Source of the DNA: a virus
IMG/VR virus record: IMGVR_UViG_3300034283_000854
Span: 1-22,919 of that record
Direction: 5' to 3' (one strand)
DNA length: 22,919 nt
Shown here in pieces: positions 15,541 to 22,919 of the stretch. How positions within the stretch are numbered: the first letter of the stretch is position 1; every line of letters begins with the position of its first letter. Under the pieces are notes generated by a model. The model was not told the DNA's origin. It ran no database searches and saw nothing but the letters and a program-made list of their open reading frames with translations. Both the position numbers and the translations under genes were made by a program.

Positions 15541-17109
15541 TTAAAACGTCACGACAAAACGAAATTCTTCAAGCTGATCCGGCTTTCTGACAATTGGCGG
15601 ATTTCGTTCTATGTATAAGACATCCCCGGTATTTTCTCTAATTGCAGGCTTTATAGCATTGATAATAGTAGCAGTTACACCAGATGAAGATGATGTCAAT
15701 GATTCGGTTTGTGCAAACCCACCACCAATACCATTTGTTGTCAGACGAATAACACGAAGCACACCTCTGGTCCGAGTTGCATTTGTATTTGCAAAATATA
15801 CTACTCTTGCTTTAGCGCCGCTTACGCCACCAGTTACAATTTCATCAGCGGTGTAGTCGCCCGACACATTTTGTAGCACTATACGATGACACTGATCGAT
15901 TACCGATGCATTGGCTGCAGGCCCGCTTCTAAGCTTTGGATCTCTAATTACACCGATGGTTCTAAAATCATTATTTGTTGGAAATGTATTTGACTCACCA
16001 CCAGCTATAGATACAGAAAGCATTAGATCCTTAGCATTTAATTCTTTGCGTGCATTGCTACCATGACCACCTCTTGGTGATATGATAGCTTGTGCGATAG
16101 CACCTGACCCATATGATGAATTTGCTATGATGGCTACATTTGCTTCGCCATAACTACGACCGTTAGTTATCATGGTGATTTTGCGAACTTGGCCACCCAA
16201 TGTATTAGAAACATGTGCGGTTGCGCGTATGGATGCAGTTGCACCACTATCACCACTAACTATCACAGTAGGCGCAATAGAATAAGTCGATGAAGTATTT
16301 GGTGTAATAGTAAATGCGTTGTTAACTGTTACCACTCGACCTGTACCAACATATTTTGTTATACGTCTAAGCTGACCCACACCAAGTCCGGATGAGATAT
16401 ACAGAGTTGATCCGGTATATGCGCCGTCAATCTGTAATGCATTAGTTTCTAATCTTACCACGCTCGAATTTGTTACTGATAAGAAGGTATTAGCCGTGCT
16501 TATATAACCACTACCATTGGATGTAACTACAATATGGTCAATTGACCCATTGGCCGCAACTTGCTGCACCGACCACTGTGCGCTTCCGTTATTTGCAGTT
16601 ATCTCCCTAACTGGAATATAAGAGCTATTTAAGAATTTTTGCGCATCGGCGGTAGTTATAGCAAATAAGAACTTCCAACGATAACCATCGGCTGTGCTAA
16701 CAACTGATGTGCTAATACCAGAGGGTTCTTCTATCGATACTGCGCCTCTATTATTGTCTATGCACTTATAGACATTGTTTTCTGATGTAAGCACATAAAA
16801 TTGCTTATCATATAGATTTGCAGTTCTATCATTATATTCAGTATATACAGTATTATTTGTCCAGTTATATCGAGGCGCAATTGAGATGATGTCGGTTGAA
16901 TTGATTCTCTTTAGCGCAACCATATCTCGATATACATCAAACTCTGTAGTAAATTGATTGTTTGTTACTGCCGGTGGTGATGAATCATTAGCAAAAGGTG
17001 TTACCCCACCCATAAACATGTAAAGCCGAGTCGGTGAAGGCTCATCAAATGACTCCTTCAACTGATCGGCTGTATTTAAACGAAAGAATGGAGTGATTCT
17101 ATTTGTCAT
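15541..17109 (-). CDS. gp8: Baseplate wedge subunit gp8-like
   Basis: A 522-residue protein, longer than T4 gp8 (334) but in the range of marine T4-like gp8 proteins. The N-terminal half carries that family's hallmarks: RLYMFMGGVTPFANDSSPP near 28-46, YRDMVALKRI near 60, then PRYNWTNNTVYTEYND, FYVLTSENNVYKCIDNN, EEPSG and TADGYRWKFLFAITTADAQK. gp8 forms homodimers at the wedge periphery next to gp7. The C-terminal half contains several SGATASI- and SGAKARVVYF-type strands, like those in its large neighbours, which may be added beta domains. It starts at ATG after its own late promoter and stops 15 bases before the next gene. Confidence 0.85.
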   Translation of the reverse strand: MTNRITPFFRLNTADQLKESFDEPSPTRLYMFMGGVTPFANDSSPPAVTNNQFTTEFDVYRDMVALKRINSTDIISIAPRYNWTNNTVYTEYNDRTANLYDKQFYVLTSENNVYKCIDNNRGAVSIEEPSGISTSVVSTADGYRWKFLFAITTADAQKFLNSSYIPVREITANNGSAQWSVQQVAANGSIDHIVVTSNGSGYISTANTFLSVTNSSVVRLETNALQIDGAYTGSTLYISSGLGVGQLRRITKYVGTGRVVTVNNAFTITPNTSSTYSIAPTVIVSGDSGATASIRATAHVSNTLGGQVRKITMITNGRSYGEANVAIIANSSYGSGAIAQAIISPRGGHGSNARKELNAKDLMLSVSIAGGESNTFPTNNDFRTIGVIRDPKLRSGPAANASVIDQCHRIVLQNVSGDYTADEIVTGGVSGAKARVVYFANTNATRTRGVLRVIRLTTNGIGGGFAQTESLTSSSSGVTATIINAIKPAIRENTGDVLYIERNPPIVRKPDQLEEFRFVVTF

Positions 17110-17131
17110 CTGAACCTTTTCCTAGTCACAT

Positions 17132-17139
17132 TATTTATC
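17132..17139 (-). promoter_or_regulatory. T4-type late promoter upstream of gp8
   Basis: The minus strand reads GATAAATA in the 34-base gap before the gp8-like gene, about 23 bases upstream of its ATG. It is identical to the box in front of gp25, including the initial G. A GGAAAAGG ribosome-binding region lies between the box and the start codon. Confidence 0.6.
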
Positions 17140-17143
17140 AGGT

Positions 17144-19624
17144 CTAGGTTGACCTTTGGTAGGTATAAACTGTGTCGGTTGATGTACCCACAACAAACAA
17201 TTTTGTTTGATCTATGCTTAATGCTAACCCATGTGGAACTGATTCTCGGGATCCAACATTTAAGCTCTTATTATCATATGTTGCTGTAGAAATATCCCAC
17301 GCCGTTGATAGTGTATATTGATAAACTGTATCAGTGGTGCTACCAACTACAAGAACCTGTTTACCATCACTACCAAAAACCATAGCTAGTGGGCTATTTT
17401 CTTGTGTGGCCACCGATAAAAATTTAGATGCATACGTTGCTGTAGAAACATCCCACGGGGTTGATAGTGTATATTGAAAAATTCTATCATTGGTAGAACC
17501 GAGAATATACATCTTGCTACCATTATCACCAAATTCAACAGACTGTGGTGCAGTATCTTGTGATGATACTAATGCACTTTTGGATGCAAATGTTGCTGTA
17601 GATACATCCCAAGCTTTAGATAAAGAATATTGATAAACTCTATCCCTAATGGTACCAACAATATACATTGTATGACCTTCAGGATGAAATTTTACATCGG
17701 TTGGTGATGTATCACCAGCACCGGTTGTTGATGTATTTGCAATTGATATATTTTTAGAAGTATAAGTTGCGGTTGATACATCAAATGCTGTTGATAATTT
17801 ATATTGATATACTCTATCCGTATTCGACCCAATCATGTACATTTGTCTACCTGATGGGCTAAAGGTTAATCCAACTGCTTGACTATCTTGAGCAGCAACG
17901 GATACATTTGCCGATCTTAATGTTGCCTTATTAACACTTAATGTAATCGGTAAAATTGCTTCTTGACTATAAATGAAACCATGATTATGTGATAGATTTG
18001 TATTTGATACAAACTGATAGCTACCAAACATCTTAGAGCCTGCAGGATGCAATACTCTCTTGACAACATCTCTATATCGATCTACAATCTCTGTGACCTT
18101 AATCAGATATGAATATTCCTGATAAAAATCATTATCTTGTAATCTCATATTCCAGCTAAGAAAGCCTTTAGTATCAATGTATCTACCCGGCTGAGTAATA
18201 ACGCCAGCAATAATAGGTTTGATATCAGCGTTATATGTTGTATTTCTAATGGTAAAACGCTGATTACCTGCTAAATCAATATTCTGATCTATTGTGGGTG
18301 CGGTGCCTCGAGAATTTACTACAATTGCATCAGTAAATTTATCAAATGATGCATCCGATGATATTACCCCAAGAGATGAAATTGCTCCGGGTGCTCGTAT
18401 TGGAATAATTACTGCATCATCACCCTGAAGTCTACCAGCTTGGCCAGGCACACCTAGCTCGAATACAATTTGATCCCGTGTAGTAACTGTTGGTAATTCC
18501 GGTACGTAATTAATACCAACACTAGTAACTGAAATTGCATTAATTGATCCAGCAACTGAATTTGCAAAATTTAAGGATGTTGCAAGAGTCGATGATATAT
18601 TGGCCGCCGCCAAATTTGCAGATACCGAAGCTGTATTTGTACCAAGAGATACGAATGTTGGGCCCGTATTAAGAACTACATTAGATAATGGTGCTATCTG
18701 ATTTGTATTTAAACTAACAAATGTAGTATTAGATAAAGATGTAACAATAGCAGCCGCACCAGTGCCCGATCCACCTTCCACAATTATTGCAGTTTGACCT
18801 AAACGATAACCACTACCTCCTCTATTGATGCGAAATGATACTGGTCCTAAATCATTTGTTGATGCTACTCTTGCTGATGCTGTAGCCCCTGATGAGGTTA
18901 TTATAACAGAATCGCCGGATTGGTGAAAAGCACCGGGATCAACAACTTGTTCAATACCAATTAAGCTACCAAATGCTGAAGTAATTGTTGCATTATTACC
19001 TAAATCATCAGATACAGTTTCACCATCAATAAACTCACCAACAACATTTTCAACAAGCAATTCAAATAGTGGATGACCAAGAACCACAACGCGAGTAACT
19101 TTCTGTACCCGAGCCGTCGCACCTGAAACTGATCCGACAATATTTCTACCGTCTAAATTAGTAGGTAGTGTTGAAAATGGATTACCAACTCTAAGTATTG
19201 TCTCTCGTACCCATCTACCATCAGATGCTCTTAGTATAAAATCACCAGGATAAACAATCTCTATTTGCTTATTGAACAGCGCATAGAATAGAAAATCATA
19301 TGAAAATTTAGATCCTCTAGTTCTATAGAAATCTCTAATATGCTTGACAAGTAATCTTTTATCGGCCAAAACATCTTTTGGAATGTTTAACATAAATTCG
19401 CGTTGAAAATATTCAACAAATGAATCTAAAGTTCGATCTATATCTTGATTATCAATTAAGCTTCGGGTCGCATTAACAGCCTGACCAGACTGCTCCATAA
19501 ATTCATAATAAGCTTTTAAGAAGGATACAAATCGGGGTCCTTCTTCACGTATGAATGCAGGAAATTGTGCCTCAATAAGAGGTGATATTTTTTTGAATGT
19601 TTCTTCGGCGCCTGATATTGTCAT
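17144..19624 (-). CDS. Baseplate-associated virion structural protein (gp7 position) with C-terminal beta-propeller
   Basis: An 826-residue protein in the position of T4 gene 7, directly after gp6. The N-terminal 150 residues resemble the marine T4-like virion protein that follows gp6: QFPAFIREEGPRFVSFLKAY at about 20-39, NIPKDVLADKRLLVKHIRD, and PGDFILRASDGRWV near 125-138. The middle is beta-rich with recurring SGATARV-type strands. Residues from about 560 to 826 are a repeat domain: blocks of 52 residues with the pattern xxMYhhGSxxDxVYQYxLSxxWDVSTATY, probably a five-bladed propeller. Repeats of this type occur in marine phage structural proteins; fused to a baseplate wedge protein they suggest a surface-exposed binding or spacer domain. 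Whether the N-terminal part is a true gp7 homologue cannot be decided here. A late promoter for gp8 lies between its stop and the next gene. Confidence 0.85.
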   Translation of the reverse strand: MTISGAEETFKKISPLIEAQFPAFIREEGPRFVSFLKAYYEFMEQSGQAVNATRSLIDNQDIDRTLDSFVEYFQREFMLNIPKDVLADKRLLVKHIRDFYRTRGSKFSYDFLFYALFNKQIEIVYPGDFILRASDGRWVRETILRVGNPFSTLPTNLDGRNIVGSVSGATARVQKVTRVVVLGHPLFELLVENVVGEFIDGETVSDDLGNNATITSAFGSLIGIEQVVDPGAFHQSGDSVIITSSGATASARVASTNDLGPVSFRINRGGSGYRLGQTAIIVEGGSGTGAAAIVTSLSNTTFVSLNTNQIAPLSNVVLNTGPTFVSLGTNTASVSANLAAANISSTLATSLNFANSVAGSINAISVTSVGINYVPELPTVTTRDQIVFELGVPGQAGRLQGDDAVIIPIRAPGAISSLGVISSDASFDKFTDAIVVNSRGTAPTIDQNIDLAGNQRFTIRNTTYNADIKPIIAGVITQPGRYIDTKGFLSWNMRLQDNDFYQEYSYLIKVTEIVDRYRDVVKRVLHPAGSKMFGSYQFVSNTNLSHNHGFIYSQEAILPITLSVNKATLRSANVSVAAQDSQAVGLTFSPSGRQMYMIGSNTDRVYQYKLSTAFDVSTATYTSKNISIANTSTTGAGDTSPTDVKFHPEGHTMYIVGTIRDRVYQYSLSKAWDVSTATFASKSALVSSQDTAPQSVEFGDNGSKMYILGSTNDRIFQYTLSTPWDVSTATYASKFLSVATQENSPLAMVFGSDGKQVLVVGSTTDTVYQYTLSTAWDISTATYDNKSLNVGSRESVPHGLALSIDQTKLFVVGTSTDTVYTYQRST
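17147..17884 (-). repeat. 156-bp coding repeats (52-residue beta-propeller blades)
   Basis: Residues 581-826 of the 826-residue protein consist of units beginning near 581, 640, 692, 744 and 796. Three of them are exactly 52 residues, the first is 59, and the last is a half-length 31. Each carries a Gly then MY or equivalent, then G(S/T)xxDxVYQYxLSxxWDVSTATYxxK. The half unit at the C-terminus (ending TDTVYTYQRST) could be completed by the strand before the first unit (KATLRSANVSVAAQD), giving ring closure. The repeats are also visible in the DNA, for example GTTGATAGTGTATATTGA near 17302 and again near 17460. Confidence 0.85.
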
Positions 19625-19625
19625 A

Positions 19626-21470
19626 TTAGAATGTCGTTAGCTGAGAAATTGAGGTTGCACCTAAAGTCGCGCTGTTACCGACAGTACTAACGGTTTCCAG
19701 ACGCGCATCAATTGCGCCTGTATTGTCATTTATTAGTGTTATCTTTGCACCAGCTATTAGTAATATCTGATTGCGTATAGGTGAGATATTATAATCATCA
19801 AGTTCTACACGAATATCAATTTCACCAGTTGCAACTGATGTAGGCTGAAATGCATTTAGTGTAATTAGTCCAGTCAGGTAATCTATTGTACCAATATTTT
19901 TGATATAAGTTCGCTTACCCTGAGATACGTAATATACCCGTACATTTCCGTTACCATCATCATCAAAAAATGATGTAAATCCATTTAAAATAAATGATGT
20001 AGATGAAGTGGCCGTCTGATATCCGTCACTTGGGTGATATATCATTCGATTGAATGAAATTCGATAGGTATTTGATTGTGTAATTGACGGTAAGAATTTC
20101 TTTTGAGCTTCAATTTTGGCCGTGCTTGATACGATTGATGATTCAGCCGAATCAATCGAATCTAGAAATCTAGAATATCTAAATTTACCATCAAAACGAT
20201 TTAAATTTGATGATTCATATGCTATGATCTTATTTGCAACGCGAACTGCAATTTCTGATGGTTGTAGTGTGGTGAGAAGAGGATCGTAACGAACTATTGT
20301 TGTTGGGACCACATATAGGTATGTTGGATCGACAATTTCAAGGTCGATTGACTGCACATTATAAGATTTAATGGCCAGCTTTATGCGCTCTTTGCGATTA
20401 GTAGATACGAGCGTGCCAACACTAGGCTTTACACATGCATATACTTTACCAAATATTGGCGGATCATTTTCTTCGCCACCCCAAACATTGACTGCCGATA
20501 GATCAGGGTTATCGCGCAGAATTATTCTCTTATAGTCTTCCTTAGTTACTGCACGATTTTGTGTTTCATAGAGACGCGGTGCGTTAAATCTAATCGATTC
20601 GATTGATTCAATTTCTGCACCACCAGTGGCTCTTTCGACTGTTGTTAACGTAAAGCTGCTTTGCCCACCAACTGTGCTTATGGCGGTAAAATTATTGGCA
20701 CCATTAGCTCTTGTTCCGTTTGTTGCTCGATATGATACCGCAACTGTGCTATTAAACGTAGGTTTCTGCCCGAGAACATTATCACCAAAGCTAATTTTAA
20801 ACAGCTTATTGCGATCAGGTTCTATAAAGAAAACCTTTGATGTAGAATTGACAGTTCTTAAATCGGATGCTTGAATATATGTCTGAGTATTACCCGATGT
20901 CGTGACTGCGACAGTTATGCTTGATGTGTCGGTATTTGCATTAGGTAATATAAATGATGTATTGGCCGCAGAGAAAAGAAATCTATGCGTTAATGGTACA
21001 CCCTCTGTAATCTGAATAAAACCATTAAATCTATTTGATGAATTTGCAGTTATAGGATATGATTGTGGTGTCACAAATGTATATGATACACCATTAACTA
21101 CGGCCCTAAACTGAGTATTTTTTGCAATATTGATAGTTCTGAAAGTTGAATTTGCTGGAACTGTAAAACTTACTCGCACATTTGCGGTTGGGCCGCGTGC
21201 TGAAGTCGGAAGATATCCAAGCATTTTGGCGCGAGATACGACGTTATCATAAATCTGAGCCGTATCAAGAAATGCTTCATTTGCTGCCATATTTGCATAG
21301 AATGCGCTATAGTAAGTATTATATGCCAGAAGATCAAGTAGCGTACCTATGGCAGAATCCTCAAAATCAAAATCTGAGAAATCGGGTTTACCTGCCATAA
21401 AGTTTCGCAGATTGAGACGAATCGTATCAAAATCTAGACCTGCTACGGTAATTGCACTATTAGCCGCCAT
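19626..21470 (-). CDS. gp6: Baseplate wedge subunit gp6 (baseplate J-like)
   Basis: This 614-residue protein is the wedge core subunit whose dimers form the inner ring of the baseplate; T4 gp6 is slightly longer (660). The N-terminal part (residues 13-75) carries the helical block typical of marine gp6 proteins, including NFMAGKPDFSDFDF and LLDLLAYNTYYSAFYANMA. The baseplate-J signatures follow: FGDNVLGQKP at 228-237, then GGAEIESIESIRFNAPRLY and QNRAVTKEDY at about 283-313. The C-terminal third is a beta-rich domain. It starts by TAATG overlap with gp25 and ends one base before the next ATG, so gp25, gp6 and the 826-residue gene form one tight translational unit. Confidence 0.92.
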   Translation of the reverse strand: MAANSAITVAGLDFDTIRLNLRNFMAGKPDFSDFDFEDSAIGTLLDLLAYNTYYSAFYANMAANEAFLDTAQIYDNVVSRAKMLGYLPTSARGPTANVRVSFTVPANSTFRTINIAKNTQFRAVVNGVSYTFVTPQSYPITANSSNRFNGFIQITEGVPLTHRFLFSAANTSFILPNANTDTSSITVAVTTSGNTQTYIQASDLRTVNSTSKVFFIEPDRNKLFKISFGDNVLGQKPTFNSTVAVSYRATNGTRANGANNFTAISTVGGQSSFTLTTVERATGGAEIESIESIRFNAPRLYETQNRAVTKEDYKRIILRDNPDLSAVNVWGGEENDPPIFGKVYACVKPSVGTLVSTNRKERIKLAIKSYNVQSIDLEIVDPTYLYVVPTTIVRYDPLLTTLQPSEIAVRVANKIIAYESSNLNRFDGKFRYSRFLDSIDSAESSIVSSTAKIEAQKKFLPSITQSNTYRISFNRMIYHPSDGYQTATSSTSFILNGFTSFFDDDGNGNVRVYYVSQGKRTYIKNIGTIDYLTGLITLNAFQPTSVATGEIDIRVELDDYNISPIRNQILLIAGAKITLINDNTGAIDARLETVSTVGNSATLGATSISQLTTF

Positions 21471-21868
21471 TATCGTATGGCCTCCAGAGTTAATGTTAGG
21501 TTAGCAGGAGCCTGAGAAGTTGTAGTTCTAAAAGTTATGTTTACACGAACAACATTATTCTCTGGATCATCAACCACACCTACGTTTAGTATTATAGCTC
21601 TTTCTTCATAATTAGCTACGGCTAGTAAAACATCACTTTCTATCTGTAGCGCCAAACTAGGATCCATAAGATCAAATAGTCTCGCGCGAATGTCAGACCC
21701 AAACTGATTTCTAAATGGTCTTTCGCCTCTATCCGTAAGTATTAGCGATCTAAGAGCCTGCTTAACTGAATCTTGATTCTTACGCACAATTAGCTTACCC
21801 GTTACCGGGTGCATCTTCATGTTTAGATCAAAATCCTTAAAGATTGGCGTCTTGATCGCGTTTGACAT
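21470..21868 (-). CDS. gp25: Baseplate wedge subunit gp25
   Basis: The 132-residue product is the same length as T4 gp25 and belongs to the gp25/TssE (lysozyme-like fold) family. In contractile tails gp25 sits in the inner wedge next to gp6 and helps nucleate the sheath. The family core is seen at residues 46-63, where DRGERPFRNQFGSDIRA contains the Gly-Glu-Arg-Pro turn corresponding to the conserved EPR region. The C-terminal beta strands (NVVRVNITFRT) also fit. The ATG follows GGAGAG and a late-promoter box. Its TAA overlaps the gp6 ATG by one base (TAATG), so translation is probably coupled to gp6, as expected for two subunits that assemble together. Confidence 0.92.
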   Translation of the reverse strand: MSNAIKTPIFKDFDLNMKMHPVTGKLIVRKNQDSVKQALRSLILTDRGERPFRNQFGSDIRARLFDLMDPSLALQIESDVLLAVANYEERAIILNVGVVDDPENNVVRVNITFRTTTSQAPANLTLTLEAIR

Positions 21869-21888
21869 TCATCTCTCCGTTTGTGGCT

Positions 21889-21896
21889 TATTTATC
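21889..21896 (-). promoter_or_regulatory. T4-type late promoter upstream of gp25
   Basis: The minus strand reads GATAAATA, one mismatch from the T4 late -10 box TATAAATA. It sits in the 35-base gap between the 272-residue gene and gp25, about 20 bases upstream of the gp25 ATG. A GGAGAG ribosome-binding site lies between box and start. It would open a transcript covering gp25, gp6 and the 826-residue gene. Confidence 0.6.
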
Positions 21897-21903
21897 AACC
21901 ACA

Positions 21904-22722
21904 TTATGGCGATGTGCGTATAAATGCCTGTTGTTGTTCTCTTGTATCAAGCATTTGTCGTGCAAGATCGGCGCGTTCTTGATCATCGGTTGACCAAAAT
22001 CTTTGTAAACTTAATCTCCAATATTGAGCTTCCAATGCGGCCCTTTGCTGGTCTCTAATGCGATTTAATGCATCATCTGTTGATGTATTTCCGGCAGAAC
22101 CAGCAACCCCAGGTGGTGGTTCTAGTGGCTCACGAGTTATCTGAGACTGATATGAAAGATTTACAACTGGTGCGGGTTCAGGTGCTTCCGGTGTTGGTTG
22201 TGCTGTTGGCGCAGCTTCAGCGGATGCAGTAGATGGTGGGTGATTGGGTGCTTGCTGCGCTGCTTCTGCCGTTGCTTGGCATATATTCATACCAGATAAT
22301 ATTCGATTTAACAAACCGTTAAGGTCTAGGTTTGGGAATAATCTTTGAATATTAAGATATTGTGCGATAAAGGCCGCAGGATTATTGACCAATCGCAAAA
22401 GATTAGCAACCTCAGCTTGAATTTGATTTGCTAAAGCATTAAGCTCACGCACAGGACCTAAAGCATTTGTTATTGCTGTTGATATAACACCACTTACTTG
22501 CTGTGTGATAATATTCGGTAGATTTTGCACAGCAGATATGATATCATTTGCTGTAGATATGGCATTATTGATTGCTTCACTAGCTTGTTGTATCGATGAA
22601 TTAATTTGCGATAGTGCTGAACCAACACCGCAACCTGCACCAAGAGCTTGCTGCGCTGAAGCAACAACACCTGATGCTGATGATATAGAAGCTTGTAAAT
22701 TTTGTGGGCTAGGAATAGTCAC
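21904..22722 (-). CDS. Hypothetical Ala/Pro-rich protein in the baseplate cluster
   Basis: This 272-residue protein starts at GTG with a good ribosome-binding site (GAGGTGAT) upstream. I do not recognise a family. Residues 5-155 are rich in Ala, Ser, Gln, Asn and Ile in a pattern suggesting long amphipathic helices. A disordered Pro/Ala/Glu linker covers about 156-186. Residues 215-265 are charged and probably helical (RIRDQQRAALEAQYWR, then ERADLARQML). There is no signal peptide or clear membrane span. It lies between the gp5-like end and gp25, so a virion or assembly role (hub-associated protein, tail chaperone or length-related factor) is plausible by context only. A late-type promoter for gp25 lies just after its stop codon. 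Confidence 0.8.
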   Translation of the reverse strand: MTIPSPQNLQASISSASGVVASAQQALGAGCGVGSALSQINSSIQQASEAINNAISTANDIISAVQNLPNIITQQVSGVISTAITNALGPVRELNALANQIQAEVANLLRLVNNPAAFIAQYLNIQRLFPNLDLNGLLNRILSGMNICQATAEAAQQAPNHPPSTASAEAAPTAQPTPEAPEPAPVVNLSYQSQITREPLEPPPGVAGSAGNTSTDDALNRIRDQQRAALEAQYWRLSLQRFWSTDDQERADLARQMLDTREQQQAFIRTSP

Positions 22723-22734
22723 GCTATCACCTCA

Positions 22735-22919
22735 TTATGGTGGGTTTAGATCGATCCTAGACCCCTTAATAGTTGTGGGCCCAGGAGATCCTGATGTGAA
22801 TGAAGATTTACCGGCTATTGAGGTTGCGCCACCAGAACCCATATTCAGATCACCGCCAGATACCTGAGTTATTTTGCTAGCGACGGTTGTAAGCTTGGAA
22901 CCACCAATTATTTGGGTTA
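22735..22919 (-). CDS. C-terminus of a probable baseplate hub/spike protein (gp5-like), partial
   Basis: An open frame enters from the right edge and ends at a TAA at 22735-22737, giving 60 readable residues; the start lies outside the window. The tail is rich in Gly, Ser and Thr with alternating polar and hydrophobic residues (GGDLNMGSGGATSIAGKSS) and ends in GSRIDLNPP. That style is typical of the C-terminal beta-helix of phage spike and VgrG/gpV-like proteins. In T4-like marine phages the gp5 hub/lysozyme gene commonly lies just before gp25 and gp6, which fits the position. No lysozyme domain is visible because only the last part is present. Only 12 bases separate its stop from the next gene, so the two are probably co-transcribed. 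Another repeat-rich tail protein is possible. Confidence 0.5.
   Translation of the reverse strand, partial: TQIIGGSKLTTVASKITQVSGGDLNMGSGGATSIAGKSSFTSGSPGPTTIKGSRIDLNPP

Noticed and set aside
22505-22867. Plus-strand open frame of 120 codons at the right end
   Set aside because: It is antisense across both the 272-residue gene and the end of the gp5-like gene, with no start signal or family resemblance.

Overview
The window is a stretch of the virion-structure region of a T4-like, contractile-tailed phage. Its gene content and order match the T4-related phages of marine bacteria (those of cyanobacteria and SAR11) better than T4 itself. The evidence is a collinear run of recognisable T4 homologues: gp25, gp6, gp8, then gp13, gp14 and the start of gp15. 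It also holds large proteins typical of marine relatives, namely a DUF4815-type giant virion protein and a gp7-position protein with a marine-style C-terminal repeat. The DNA is AT-rich, genes abut or overlap by a few bases, and T4-type late promoters (NATAAATA / CTAAATAG) are present. The host cannot be fixed from this window.

Nearly everything is transcribed leftward on the minus strand, so the biological order runs from high to low coordinates. (1) 22919-15541, baseplate: the 3' end of a probable gp5-like hub/spike gene, an Ala/Pro-rich protein of unknown role, gp25, gp6, an 826-residue gp7-position protein ending in a predicted beta-propeller, and a gp8-like wedge protein. (2) 15525-6566, tail periphery and fibres: a 2118-residue DUF4815-type protein, a 74-residue coiled-coil protein, a small fibre protein, a 442-residue protein with 44 uninterrupted [YF]-[TAS]-G-x tetrapeptides, and a small charged protein. 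(3) 6594-3142, accessory cassette: three GT-A type glycosyltransferase-like genes, a 2OG-Fe(II)-oxygenase-like gene and a Rossmann-fold, possibly methyltransferase, gene. It includes the only plus-strand gene (4600-5229). (4) 3084-2301, lysis: two small membrane proteins, the second resembling the 3-TM gene-transfer-release holin family. (5) 2279-1, neck: gp13, gp14 and the beginning of gp15, which runs off the window.

The baseplate and neck genes build conserved tail machinery. The middle of the window is the variable part, where host-recognition proteins sit beside enzymes that could modify glycans or proteins. Late promoters precede gp25, gp8, the lysis pair and gp13; the last two overlap the stop codon of the gene upstream. 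No tRNA, CRISPR array, insertion sequence or attachment site was seen. No stretch longer than about 60 bases lacks a gene.

The points most worth following up are the tetrapeptide-repeat fibre protein, the propeller fused to a baseplate protein, and the glycosyltransferase/oxygenase cassette. Within that cassette, two diverged homologous glycosyltransferases stand head to head across a 13-bp spacer that contains both ribosome-binding sites.
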